Notes: a model not told the origin generated them from the letters alone. A DNA stretch of 14,688 bases from an uncultured Holdemanella sp. (GCF_934772795.1 NZ_CAKVMR010000053.1:1-14688); one strand, 5' to 3'. Positions 1-7,140 are shown, counted from the first letter of the stretch. Program-made: numbers and translations.

Positions 1-6
1 TCAATT

Positions 7-68
7 AAATTAAAACGCCAATGTTGTATTTCGATTGGTTTTTTTTATCAACATTGGTGTTTTAATTT
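7..68 (+). terminator. Long hairpin, probable terminator of the upstream gene
   Basis: Positions 7-26 pair with 49-68 over about 20 bp with one G-T wobble; the core arms are AAAACGCCAATGTTG and CAACATTGGTGTTTT. The loop is 22 nt and the right arm ends in a T-rich stretch (gttttaatttt). It lies just before the first gene of the operon, so it most likely ends transcription of a gene to the left of the window; being nearly symmetric, it could work in both directions. A second, shorter pairing, CCAAT (18-22) with ATTGG (34-38), is followed directly by eight Ts (39-46) and would be mutually exclusive with the long stem. Confidence 0.6.
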
Positions 69-81
69 TCTAATGTAATAT
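54..81 (+). promoter_or_regulatory. Probable promoter of the 13-gene operon
   Basis: A -35-like TTGGTG (54-59) and a -10-like TAATAT (76-81) are 16 nt apart, with a TG just before the -10. The -35 falls inside the right arm of the upstream hairpin. The transcript would have a leader of roughly 35-40 nt before the first start codon. The match to a sigma-A promoter is moderate, and an alternative sigma factor cannot be excluded. Confidence 0.35.
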
Positions 82-111
82 AGCACAGAATGACAAGTCA
101 ATCAAATGAGG

Positions 112-119
112 AAAGGAGG
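112..119 (+). promoter_or_regulatory. Shine-Dalgarno that fixes the start of the first gene
   Basis: AAAGGAGG lies 7 nt before the ATG at 127. An in-frame ATG at 106 sits upstream of this site and has no ribosome site of its own; starting there would translate the Shine-Dalgarno itself. The start at 127 is therefore preferred. Confidence 0.8.
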
Positions 120-126
120 AAAAGGA

Positions 127-762
127 ATGGGGTTATTTTCTAGAAAGGAATGTGATGTCTGTAAAAAGAAGCTTTCACTAGCCGAAGGATTGAAGTGTTT
201 GGATGGAAGTATTTGTAGCGAGTGTAAGAAAAAAATGTCACCGCTTTTTACAGATTATAAAAACACACCGATTGAAAAAATCAAAGCGCATCTGGTGTAC
301 CGGGAAGAGAACAAGTCTCGTCTCAAAGAATTTGTGGCATCCGCAACGTATGGTGAATATCCAAAGGTTTTGATTGATGAAAAACATAACTGGTTTGTCT
401 TGTCAAAACAGCCAAAGTTGATGGAAGAAAATCCGGATGTGTTTGATTTTAAAGATGTGAAAGATTTTTCGTTCCATGTAGAACAAAGTAAGCGTGAACT
501 TCATTTCACGAATAAGAAGGGTAGGACTTGTTCTTACAAACCAGCTCGATATGAGTTTTTGTATCAGGCTAAATTCAATATTTCAATGAATCATCCGTTC
601 ATTCACGATATTTCAATTCGAATGACACAGAATGATGTAAAGATCATTTCTGAAATGGCGGATAAGGAAAGAAATGAACAAACAAATGAAAATTACCAAA
701 AGATGCTTGAAAGTGCTGAGTCACTAAGACAAGTATTTGAAGCGCACATAAAGGAGGAATAA
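127..762 (+). CDS. DUF4428-type zinc-ribbon protein, cytoplasmic
   Basis: Product of 211 residues. The N-terminus carries a four-cysteine knuckle, C9-x2-C12 and C30-x2-C33, separated by a short K-L-x-D-G segment. This is the arrangement of the DUF4428 family, whose members often occur in Bacillota near membrane or stress genes. A YREEN helix follows (about residues 60-75), then a beta-rich region (about 75-165) that could be a PH-like barrel, then a charged helical C-terminus. There is no signal peptide or membrane segment, so it should be cytoplasmic. It is the first gene of the operon, 4 nt before a second zinc-knuckle gene. The family call rests on the Cys pattern and general look; the function is unknown. 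Confidence 0.75.
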   Translation: MGLFSRKECDVCKKKLSLAEGLKCLDGSICSECKKKMSPLFTDYKNTPIEKIKAHLVYREENKSRLKEFVASATYGEYPKVLIDEKHNWFVLSKQPKLMEENPDVFDFKDVKDFSFHVEQSKRELHFTNKKGRTCSYKPARYEFLYQAKFNISMNHPFIHDISIRMTQNDVKIISEMADKERNEQTNENYQKMLESAESLRQVFEAHIKEE

Positions 763-766
763 TACT

Positions 767-1510
767 ATGGCGAATACATGTGCAATTTGTGGTGCAACAA
801 TTAATGTTTTACAATCACAAAAATTAATGGATGGAAATTATATTTGTACAAAGGGTTGTCGTGCAAAAGGATTAAAATATTATGATTATGTTCATTCAGA
901 TTTAGATAATGTCAAGGATCATATTCATCAAACTGAAGTGGGTACACAGATTTGGCAAGATTTAATGGAACCTTTGAAAAAAACACGTGATAAAAATCAA
1001 AAGATGCAGTCTTTTGGTCCTATTTATATTGCGCCAAGTCTAGGCTTGGTTGCGGTTACTGAAGCTCGTGGAGGATTGTTTAATACAAAAGTATATGCGT
1101 GTGTATACCGTTTAGAAAATCTTCAGCTTTACAAAACTGAAAATATGCCAGCTAGAACGAGTGGTTCGGATAAAGATAAAAAGTGTGTTCACTTAGGTTT
1201 TGTACATACAAAAGGTTTAAATGATGTCTATATTCCATTTGATGATGAAACAAGATGTCATCAATGTGTGGATTATCTAAATAAATTATTTGGCTTAGAT
1301 GATTCATTTAGAAGTGGAATTAAAAAGTCAGTAACTCAATTTAAGGCAACAAAGAGTATGTGGGATTTGGCGAAAGCTAAAAAGAATGGTGAAAACTTAG
1401 AGGAAAAGGCAAAAGAAACTGTGGATGCGTTTGGGGCAACGATTATTGGAGATCGTACACAATTTAAGGATGCAGCCGATCAAGCTCTTGCGAACTATGA
1501 TCTGGACTAA
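767..1510 (+). CDS. Second zinc-knuckle (DUF4428-like) protein
   Basis: Product of 247 residues, preceded by the strong site AAAGGAGGA (750-758) that overlaps the end of the previous gene. C5-x2-C8 and C27-x3-C31 form an N-terminal knuckle comparable to, but diverged from, that of the gene before it; the second pair has one extra residue. Residues about 75-150 look beta-rich (IYIAPSLGLVAV, VYACVYRLENLQLY), again possibly PH-like. A helical, Lys/Glu-rich tail runs from about 185. There is no signal peptide. The two genes look like old duplicates rather than recent ones. Binding of zinc and presence in the cytoplasm are inferred; the role is not known. Confidence 0.72.
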   Translation: MANTCAICGATINVLQSQKLMDGNYICTKGCRAKGLKYYDYVHSDLDNVKDHIHQTEVGTQIWQDLMEPLKKTRDKNQKMQSFGPIYIAPSLGLVAVTEARGGLFNTKVYACVYRLENLQLYKTENMPARTSGSDKDKKCVHLGFVHTKGLNDVYIPFDDETRCHQCVDYLNKLFGLDDSFRSGIKKSVTQFKATKSMWDLAKAKKNGENLEEKAKETVDAFGATIIGDRTQFKDAADQALANYDLD

Positions 1511-2783
1511 GCTTTGTTCAATCTTGTTTCTGAGTTTGAATCTAATGTTTACGGGTTGTAAATCACAACCTCATGAAGAGGTATATGTTTCAGATCTCTA
1601 CAATATTCATGAAGAATATAAGGATGCATGGGGAAATGTTGGAAAGTACGACATTTCCTTACCTTATATTCATTGTGGTTCAAAGAGCGCAAAGAAATTG
1701 AATCAGACCATTAAAAGTGAATATAAGGGTTTGATAGATTCTTTAGATGAGGCAAAAGAACTAGGGTATACGTTGCCGTACACAAAGGTTAGTTATGATG
1801 TGTATACACATTCAAATCTATTGAGTATAGTCATCAAGGAAGAAGTAGAGGCGGATTATCCTAGCTATAATGTATATCATTTTGATTCTAAAACGAAGAA
1901 GCGTGTTTCGAATAAAAAGTTGTACAAGAAATATAAAATTAGTCGTAAAGATATGAAGGTATGGGCTGCACAGGCTTTTGATCAGGAATATGCCAATGAA
2001 TATTATGACAATGTAAAGGAATTAAGAGCTCAAACAATTGGTTTGTTGCCTTCAAATCTGGATGTGTTTTACCACAAAGGAAAATTGAATGTATTGATTC
2101 CTATTGCCACAAATTATGGTTCTGGAACAAAGATGGTTTTGTATCGGCCAAATCGTAAGAAGTCTTATAAGATAGAAGATTCTTCCACATTTGATCAGAT
2201 GACTCTGACGTTAAAGAATAATAAGATATCGCTTTACTATAGTGGAACGGATAAAACGTATAAGGTGCATGGTTGTTTTAATGAGTATAAACAAGTTCAT
2301 GTATATGAAATAGGTCCTGGTGTCACTTATGGTTTTGCGTTAACGACTAATGGTTTGGTGGAAGTCATTGCGATTGAGGATGGCTTGCCGATTGAGCGTG
2401 TTTGTAGTCAAGGACCATTATATGGGTTAGATAAAGTAAAAAGCCTTCGTAGTGGGCAGGCACTGACGGAAAATGATCAGTTGATTGATTTATTTGAAGC
2501 ATTGCGTAATCAACCATTTAAAAGTATTGAGGGTACATATAGAAATGAGAGTGTAACACTTCAAATTGATGAGAATGGTTTGTATACAATGCAGGAATTA
2601 GAGAATTCGCATTCTGGCCTATTGTTTAGTGTGGGTATGGAAGAAGATGGATTTGTGTATGGATATGATGACTATAATCAACAAGTCTTATCGTATTGTA
2701 AAGTAATGCCGTTATATGAAAAATTAGAGATCAAAAATTTGTTTGATCATGAAAAATTAGAATTGGAGTATCAGTATGAATAA
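1497..2783 (+). CDS. Lipoprotein with RsiV-like (DUF4163/DUF3298) region
   Basis: Product of 428 residues from the ATG at 1497, which overlaps the end of the previous gene by 14 nt. That start gives a typical lipoprotein signal: a Lys at position 5, a hydrophobic stretch, and LMFTGC with the lipidated Cys at 21. The frame is open upstream to an ATG at 1425, but this would add 24 residues in front of the signal. The Phe at -3 is unusual for a lipobox. After the signal, the segment around LPYIHCGSKSAKKLN and the later LLPSNLDVFYHKGKLNVLIPI resemble the DUF4163 plus DUF3298 arrangement of RsiV/PdaC-type extracellular domains; this is a pattern judgement only. The C-terminal third (about 290-428) is not recognised. 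No clear ribosome site is seen, so translation is probably coupled to the upstream gene. Confidence 0.7.
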   Translation: MIWTKLCSILFLSLNLMFTGCKSQPHEEVYVSDLYNIHEEYKDAWGNVGKYDISLPYIHCGSKSAKKLNQTIKSEYKGLIDSLDEAKELGYTLPYTKVSYDVYTHSNLLSIVIKEEVEADYPSYNVYHFDSKTKKRVSNKKLYKKYKISRKDMKVWAAQAFDQEYANEYYDNVKELRAQTIGLLPSNLDVFYHKGKLNVLIPIATNYGSGTKMVLYRPNRKKSYKIEDSSTFDQMTLTLKNNKISLYYSGTDKTYKVHGCFNEYKQVHVYEIGPGVTYGFALTTNGLVEVIAIEDGLPIERVCSQGPLYGLDKVKSLRSGQALTENDQLIDLFEALRNQPFKSIEGTYRNESVTLQIDENGLYTMQELENSHSGLLFSVGMEEDGFVYGYDDYNQQVLSYCKVMPLYEKLEIKNLFDHEKLELEYQYE

Positions 2784-3420
2784 TAAAAAATTGTTTGCGA
2801 GTGCATTAGCACTAAGTATGTTTTTTGGATTAACAGCTTGTTCAAGTGAAAAACCGGAAGATACAAAGGTTGTAGAAAAGAAGGAAGAGAAAAAAGAAGA
2901 GAAGAAGGAAGAAAAGAAAGAAGAAAAGAAAGAAGAAAAGAAGGAAGAAACTACGGATGCCGTATTAGTAAGAGAAATTTCTAGTAAGACTTATACAGTC
3001 ACAATTCCAGAGCTTACTTCATTCTATACACCGAGTAGAGATGGTTTAGAAGTAAAAACAGAAGTGAGTGAGCAACAAATCACATATACGCTTGAAGATG
3101 AATTTGGTGATTTTAAAATGGCTATTTATGTAAAGCCAATCAGTGCTGATAGTGCAGAAGCCTATGCGAATCGTATTAATGAAGGATTTAAGGATGATGA
3201 GTCGAAACAATATAAGCCTAGCACGGTGGGTGATTTCAGTGGCTTTAGAAAAGTGACTACAAGTGAAAATCCTAGTTTCAAATGTAAAGATGACTTGTTG
3301 TTGGATTTTGAAAATGTAGTGATGTCTGTAACTGTAGAACAATTCAATGATACGGATACAGCAGATATGGAAGTTGCGATGAAAGCTATTTTGGGCAATA
3401 TGAAAGTTGAGGTTAAGTAG
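2776..3420 (+). CDS. Paralogous lipoprotein 1 with long Lys/Glu linker
   Basis: Product of 214 residues. The signal peptide ends in LTAC with Cys22. A Lys/Glu-rich linker (about residues 33-58), made mostly of the four-residue unit EEKK, should form a charged single helix that holds the C-terminal domain away from the membrane. Residues about 70-214 are the shared array domain: a TIPELTSFYTPSRDG opening strand, a central YKPSTVGDFSGF motif, and a final helix with ILGNMKVEVK. The start overlaps the previous gene by 8 nt (stop TAA inside ATGAATAA) with a GGAG at 2765-2768. I do not recognise the domain; its apparent alternation of strands and two helices could fit a PsbP/Mog1-like fold, which is speculation. 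Confidence 0.85.
   Translation: MNNKKLFASALALSMFFGLTACSSEKPEDTKVVEKKEEKKEEKKEEKKEEKKEEKKEETTDAVLVREISSKTYTVTIPELTSFYTPSRDGLEVKTEVSEQQITYTLEDEFGDFKMAIYVKPISADSAEAYANRINEGFKDDESKQYKPSTVGDFSGFRKVTTSENPSFKCKDDLLLDFENVVMSVTVEQFNDTDTADMEVAMKAILGNMKVEVK
2874..2950 (+). repeat. 77-nt uninterrupted polypurine tract with 12-bp tandem repeats
   Basis: Every base from 2874 to 2950 is A or G on the coding strand. Inside it, GAAGAAAAGAAA is repeated three times in tandem (2908-2919, 2920-2931, 2932-2943; the last copy has one change). Each 12-mer encodes EEKK, so gain or loss of a unit keeps the frame. Shorter purine runs encode the linkers of the neighbouring genes, for example 40 nt at 3537-3576. Confidence 0.9.
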
Positions 3421-3422
3421 TC

Positions 3423-4070
3423 ATGAACACAAACTTTGTGAAGAGCTTATTAGTTGTAGGTATGGGCTTGAGTTTAGCTGCGTGTGCATCGAATGATCCA
3501 GAGCCTAAAAAGGAAGATACAAAGGTTGTCGAAGCTAAAAAGGAAGAAAAGAAAGAGGAAAAGAAAGAAGAGAAAACAACCGATTTTGTGGTGAGTAAAA
3601 ACTACAACAAGAAGTATGAGATCAACATCACAATGCCTGAAGATTTCACAACGATTTATACGCCAGCTGATGGTGTAAAGGTTACTGGCGAGATCGTGGA
3701 TGATTCCTTTATTCGTTATAGCTTTGAAAATGAAGAGGCAGATACGAAAAAGATTGCAGCTATTGAAGCAAATGCAGATGCGACAGCGGATGAAGTGGCT
3801 GAAACCTTCAATAAAGGTGAAGAAGATGAGAGTAAACTTTATAAGCCTTATCAAGTGGGTGACTATACAGGTGTAAATAAGATTTCGGATTATTCTTATG
3901 ATGATTATGTAACGTACAATATGTATTTCAATTTGGATCGAGATGGTTTTAAAGGAACGATTAAGGTTGTAGTTGAAAAGCTAAAATCCGAAGCGGATGA
4001 TTCGGATACAGAGGCTATTATTACTGCAATTTTGGATAACGTAAAAGTTGAAAAGAAGAAATGTGAGTAA
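3423..4070 (+). CDS. Paralogous lipoprotein 2
   Basis: Product of 215 residues starting 2 nt after the previous stop, with GAGG at 3409-3412 about 10 nt upstream. The signal peptide ends in LAAC (Cys21). A linker of EEKK units follows (about residues 39-51), shorter than in lipoprotein 1. Residues about 62-215 are the array domain, with TTIYTPADG, the central YKPYQVGDYTG motif and the terminal ILDNVKVEKK helix and strand. The segment after the domain centre (YSYDDYVTYNMYFNLDRDG) matches the position of the two-strand hairpin in its paralogs. It should be anchored to the outer face of the membrane. The function is unknown. Confidence 0.85.
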   Translation: MNTNFVKSLLVVGMGLSLAACASNDPEPKKEDTKVVEAKKEEKKEEKKEEKTTDFVVSKNYNKKYEINITMPEDFTTIYTPADGVKVTGEIVDDSFIRYSFENEEADTKKIAAIEANADATADEVAETFNKGEEDESKLYKPYQVGDYTGVNKISDYSYDDYVTYNMYFNLDRDGFKGTIKVVVEKLKSEADDSDTEAIITAILDNVKVEKKKCE

Positions 4071-4074
4071 GCCT

Positions 4075-4665
4075 ATGAATCGTAAGCTAGCTAAGATCTT
4101 GCTTGCGCTAGGTATAGGGTTAAGCCTGGTTTCTTGTGCTGAAAAGCCAGAAGTTTCACAAGTTAAAAAAGAAGAAAAGGTAGAGATTGGTGAAATGACT
4201 GGAGTCGCACAAATGAATGGGTATTTCATAAAGATGACGATGCCAGATTTATTGTCGGTTTATACACCAAAACAAGAAGGCTTAGATATATCGGGCAAGC
4301 TAGAGGGTGATCGTATCCTTAAATATGATTTACATTCGGATGATCGTACGTATATCACGCGAATTTCAATTGATTGCGATTATCGTAAAGCAGCCAAGGA
4401 AACGGCGGATGTCTTGAATGCGGGTTTTGAAGATGAAGCAGATCAATATAAGGCATTTACGATTGGTAAATATTCGGGGTATAAGAAAACGACGGTATAT
4501 GATTCGTCTGATAAAACCTATTCTAAGATGTTGATCGATTATCCAGTTGGTGAAGATAATGTTGTTTTACAAATCTATGTAGAACAAGAAGGAGTCAATG
4601 ATTTGGATGTGGTAACACGAGCGATTTTGGATCATATCGTTGTGGAAATTTGTATGGAAGAGTAG
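4075..4665 (+). CDS. Paralogous lipoprotein 3, almost without Lys/Glu linker
   Basis: Product of 196 residues from the ATG at 4075, 4 nt after the previous stop. The frame is open upstream through GTG at 4063 to TTG at 4048. The ATG gives a signal peptide (MNRKLAKILLALGIGLSLVSC) that aligns in length with those of the paralogs, so it is preferred. The ribosome site is weak. The linker between Cys21 and the domain (about 22-46) has only one VKKEEKVE patch, far less than its neighbours. The array domain spans about 48-196: MTMPDLLSVYTPKQEG, YKAFTIGKYSGYKK and ILDHIVVEI. The family call is firm; the function is unknown. Confidence 0.82.
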   Translation: MNRKLAKILLALGIGLSLVSCAEKPEVSQVKKEEKVEIGEMTGVAQMNGYFIKMTMPDLLSVYTPKQEGLDISGKLEGDRILKYDLHSDDRTYITRISIDCDYRKAAKETADVLNAGFEDEADQYKAFTIGKYSGYKKTTVYDSSDKTYSKMLIDYPVGEDNVVLQIYVEQEGVNDLDVVTRAILDHIVVEICMEE

Positions 4666-4669
4666 GTGA
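4664..4669 (+). promoter_or_regulatory. Shine-Dalgarno favouring the GTG start at 4675
   Basis: AGGTGA lies 5 nt before the GTG at 4675 and overlaps the stop codon of the previous gene (TAG, 4663-4665). The alternative GTG at 4666 lies within this site. Starting at 4675 gives MKKNKLLTGF, which matches the signal peptides of the next two genes. Confidence 0.6.
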
Positions 4670-4674
4670 TCAGA

Positions 4675-5349
4675 GTGAAAAAGAATAAGTTATTAACTGG
4701 TTTCTTAGTCTTGGGGTTAGGGCTTAGTTTAGTGGCTTGTTCATCAAATGAGCCAGAAGAAAAGGCAGAAGAAAAGAAAATAGAAGAGACTAAGGCAATC
4801 GAAGAAAAAGAAGAAAAAGTAAAAGAAGAGAAGAAGGAAGAAGAAAAGGCTAAGGCAGCTGAGGAAGAAAAAGAAAAGGATAGTACGATTATTAGTTATG
4901 CGAATAAAAAGGTGAGAGTTACTTTACCTAAGGATTTAACTTCTTTCCATACACCAGCTAGAGAAATTTCTCGATATAGCTATATGGAAGAGTCGAATGT
5001 TCTTGGTTATTCATTGTATGCGAAAGATCGTACGTTTACCATTCATTTCTCAATTGGAACGGATGGCTGGGATTCAGCAGAGGCTGCCAGTATTTCTCAC
5101 AACAAGGTTTGTAAGGATGAAACAAAAATGTATGAGCCATGTACTGTGGGGGAATATTCTGGATATAAGTATGTGGTGACAAGTGATAAATCGATTGAAT
5201 ATCATTATGTGCTTGATTATCTAGTGGATGGTCAAAATGTCGTATTAACCATTCGTGAAGAATTACGATATGATGACGATACTTCCTTGTTAGAGCCATT
5301 GTTGCTGGATGTGGTGCATAATTTAAAGATTGAATTAATAGGAGAATAA
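4675..5349 (+). CDS. Paralogous lipoprotein 4 with longest Lys/Glu/Ala linker
   Basis: Product of 224 residues from a GTG start; a GTG at 4666 would add three residues. The signal peptide ends in LVAC (Cys22). The linker, about residues 25-72, is the longest of the array and rich in Glu, Lys and Ala (KAKAAEEEKEK and similar), favouring a long stable helix or coiled coil. The array domain runs about 77-224: VTLPKDLTSFHTPARE, YEPCTVGEYSGYKY, and the final VVHNLKIEL. The DNA of the signal peptide is about 90% identical to that of the next gene, pointing to recent duplication or gene conversion. The next start is 4 nt downstream. It should be a surface lipoprotein of unknown role. Confidence 0.83.
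   Translation: MKKNKLLTGFLVLGLGLSLVACSSNEPEEKAEEKKIEETKAIEEKEEKVKEEKKEEEKAKAAEEEKEKDSTIISYANKKVRVTLPKDLTSFHTPAREISRYSYMEESNVLGYSLYAKDRTFTIHFSIGTDGWDSAEAASISHNKVCKDETKMYEPCTVGEYSGYKYVVTSDKSIEYHYVLDYLVDGQNVVLTIREELRYDDDTSLLEPLLLDVVHNLKIELIGE
4684..4743 (+). repeat. Signal-peptide DNA repeat, copy A
   Basis: This 60-nt block, starting AATAAGTTATTAACTGG, matches 5363-5422 at 54 of 60 positions. A shorter identical core (AATAAGTTATTAAC) recurs at 6526-6539 in the third gene of the series. It encodes the membrane-targeting part of paralogous lipoproteins. Confidence 0.85.
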
Positions 5350-5353
5350 TACT

Positions 5354-6502
5354 ATGAATCGGAATAAGTTATTAACTGGCTTCTTAGTTTTGGGTATGGG
5401 ACTTAGTTTAGTGGCTTGTTCAAGTGAAAAGCCAGAGACTAAAAAAGAAGAGGCTAAGGTAACCGAAAAGAAAAAAGAAGAGAAACGAATAGATACGCAG
5501 GATCGAACGGCTAAATTGAGTGTTCCTGAAGATCTATCTCCTTATTTTACTTCATCTAGAGAGGGTGTAGGTAAAATGGAGAGTATGGTAAAGGACAATG
5601 GTTCCATTATCTATACGTGTTTAAATGAAGAGAACAAATACGAGTTGAATGCTGAAATTAAATTGTTGTCGTCTAGCTCGGCTGAATCGAGTGCGGATCT
5701 ACAGAATTCAATGTATGGCGAAAATGACGAGGATAAAAAGTATAAGCCTTGTACGTTTGAGGGCTTTGATGCGTATAGTCATACCATCAATCTGGGTACG
5801 GTTGAAAATACTAGACTTCACTATTATGTGGATTATCCTATCGAGGATATCAATAAAGTCGTTTCTATTGAAATCAACCAGAAGAATGATAAAGAAAAGG
5901 ATACTTCGGATTTAGAACCTTTTGCGAAGGCTATCATTAAGAATATGAAGCTCGAAAAGGTAAAGGAAGAAAAGAAAGAGGAAGTCAAGAAGGAAGTTAA
6001 AGAAGAGAAGAAGGATGAAAACAGCAAGGAAATCGTTGGTGAATCGTCTCGTGCAAAATTAACTTTACCAAGGGATTTGACTTCGTTCTATACGCCTAGT
6101 GAAAAGTATGACACGATCAATGGTAAACAAGATAAGGGAAACATTGGTTATACATTAAGTCGAAAAGATCCAGATCGTTCAATCTACGTTAACATATGTA
6201 CAGATTCAAGTGATACGCTTGAAGAGGCTATCGTCTTCCATAATGAGCATTTAAGTGAAGGAGAAGAGCCATTCACAGAGTATACATTGGGTGAATATTC
6301 TGGGTATCGTTCGAAGAGTTACACGAATTATTGGAATAGTGCCAATGATACAACATATAGGTATAAGTTAAATTATCCAGTGGGTGATAAAAATGTAATA
6401 TTGTCATGTTCTGTAAAACTTCGTGATGATTCAGATGATACGACAGGATTAGAAGATATATTATTGGCGGCTTTGCAGCAATTGAAGGTAGAAATTAAAT
6501 AA
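5354..6502 (+). CDS. Paralogous lipoprotein 5, two fused array domains
   Basis: Product of 382 residues, about 1.8 times the length of its paralogs. The signal peptide ends in LVAC (Cys22) and is followed by a short Lys/Glu linker. The first array domain (about 50-200) has LSVPEDLSPYFTSSREG and YKPCTFEGFDAYSH. A second Lys/Glu linker (about 203-227) follows, then the second domain (about 231-382) with LTLPRDLTSFYTPSEK, YTLGEYSGYRS and LQQLKVEIK. The second domain keeps the FYTP and GEYSGY motifs better than the first and resembles that of lipoprotein 4, so it may come from fusion with a neighbour after loss of its signal peptide. The ribosome site is AGGAGA (5340-5345). The role is unknown. 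Confidence 0.85.
   Translation: MNRNKLLTGFLVLGMGLSLVACSSEKPETKKEEAKVTEKKKEEKRIDTQDRTAKLSVPEDLSPYFTSSREGVGKMESMVKDNGSIIYTCLNEENKYELNAEIKLLSSSSAESSADLQNSMYGENDEDKKYKPCTFEGFDAYSHTINLGTVENTRLHYYVDYPIEDINKVVSIEINQKNDKEKDTSDLEPFAKAIIKNMKLEKVKEEKKEEVKKEVKEEKKDENSKEIVGESSRAKLTLPRDLTSFYTPSEKYDTINGKQDKGNIGYTLSRKDPDRSIYVNICTDSSDTLEEAIVFHNEHLSEGEEPFTEYTLGEYSGYRSKSYTNYWNSANDTTYRYKLNYPVGDKNVILSCSVKLRDDSDDTTGLEDILLAALQQLKVEIK
5363..5422 (+). repeat. Signal-peptide DNA repeat, copy B
   Basis: The second copy of the 60-nt block at 4684-4743, with six differences, most of them silent or conservative (L-G-L-G-L versus L-G-M-G-L). Direct repeats 679 bp apart could recombine and delete or fuse the gene between them. 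Confidence 0.85.
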
Positions 6503-6516
6503 TAGGAGAACATAAT

Positions 6517-7131
6517 ATGAAAAACAATAAGTTATTAACAAGTCTGTTTGTGCTTGGTATGGGCTTGAGTCTAGTTGCGTGTGGTGCAAGTGATGGTGGT
6601 ACAACTACAAAGACGGATGGTACAAAAACGGTAGAGAAGAAAGAAGAGCAGAAGTTTGCGGATCGAAAAGAGTATGAATCGGAGGGTCTAGCTTGTAATT
6701 TTAAATTGCCAAACTTGGATTCTTTCTATTTGGTGAAGGGTTTAGAAAAGCCTGTTTACAATACGGAATTATCACTTGGAAGCATAAAATATGAAGTTCG
6801 TGATGATTATCTTCCGGCTCTTTTAGTATATGTAGGAGATGATGCATTCGCAGAATGGAGTGATGGATATACTATTGAAGAGCTTGCGACAAAAGATTTG
6901 AATGGGGAAGCTGAATATACAGAGACAAAAGTCGGTGGTTATAGAGCTTTAGTTGCAGATTTATCGGATGAGGATAATTTAAAGAAAGAATACTATATTG
7001 AACATCCAGATCTTCCAAATGGAATCGTTTGTATTGAAGTCTGTGAATATGATGATAAAGATATTTCCGATGAACTTGCAGAAGCGATTATTAAAGAGTT
7101 CAAAGTTGTTGAGCTTTTAGATGTTGAATAA
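6517..7131 (+). CDS. Paralogous lipoprotein 6, diverged array domain
   Basis: Product of 204 residues with ribosome site TAGGAGAA (6502-6509). The signal peptide ends in LVAC (Cys22), almost identical to the previous two genes. The linker is Gly/Thr/Lys-rich (GGTTTKTDGTK, then VEKKEEQK) rather than pure Lys/Glu. The domain (about 57-204) is a diverged member: GLACNFKLPNLDSFYLVKG replaces the FYTP opening, TETKVGGYRALV replaces the central GxYSGY motif, and IIKEFKVVELL closes it. Two Cys near the C-terminus (VCIEVCEY) are absent from most paralogs. The next gene follows in the same reading frame after the TAA stop. It is a lipoprotein of unknown role. Confidence 0.82.
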   Translation: MKNNKLLTSLFVLGMGLSLVACGASDGGTTTKTDGTKTVEKKEEQKFADRKEYESEGLACNFKLPNLDSFYLVKGLEKPVYNTELSLGSIKYEVRDDYLPALLVYVGDDAFAEWSDGYTIEELATKDLNGEAEYTETKVGGYRALVADLSDEDNLKKEYYIEHPDLPNGIVCIEVCEYDDKDISDELAEAIIKEFKVVELLDVE

Positions 7132-7140
7132 TTCTGCTTT

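Noticed and set aside
106..126. Upstream ATG of the first gene
   Set aside because: It lies 5' of the strong Shine-Dalgarno at 112-119 and would translate it; the knuckle family normally starts just before the first Cys pair.
2908..2943. CRISPR-like short repeat array
   Set aside because: The 12-bp units are contiguous with no spacers and are plainly coding for EEKK.
3046..3398. Two minus-strand frames opposite lipoprotein 1
   Set aside because: Low-quality composition, overlapping each other, and antisense to a conserved paralog domain.
4048..4074. TTG start for lipoprotein 3
   Set aside because: It would put a charged extension before the signal peptide and overlap the previous gene; the ATG at 4075 aligns with paralogs.
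7129..7140. Programmed stop-codon readthrough or selenocysteine-type recoding
   Set aside because: The codon is TAA, the least leaky stop, and no recoding stem-loop is evident just after it; nonsense mutation or deletion is simpler, so readthrough is kept only as a test.
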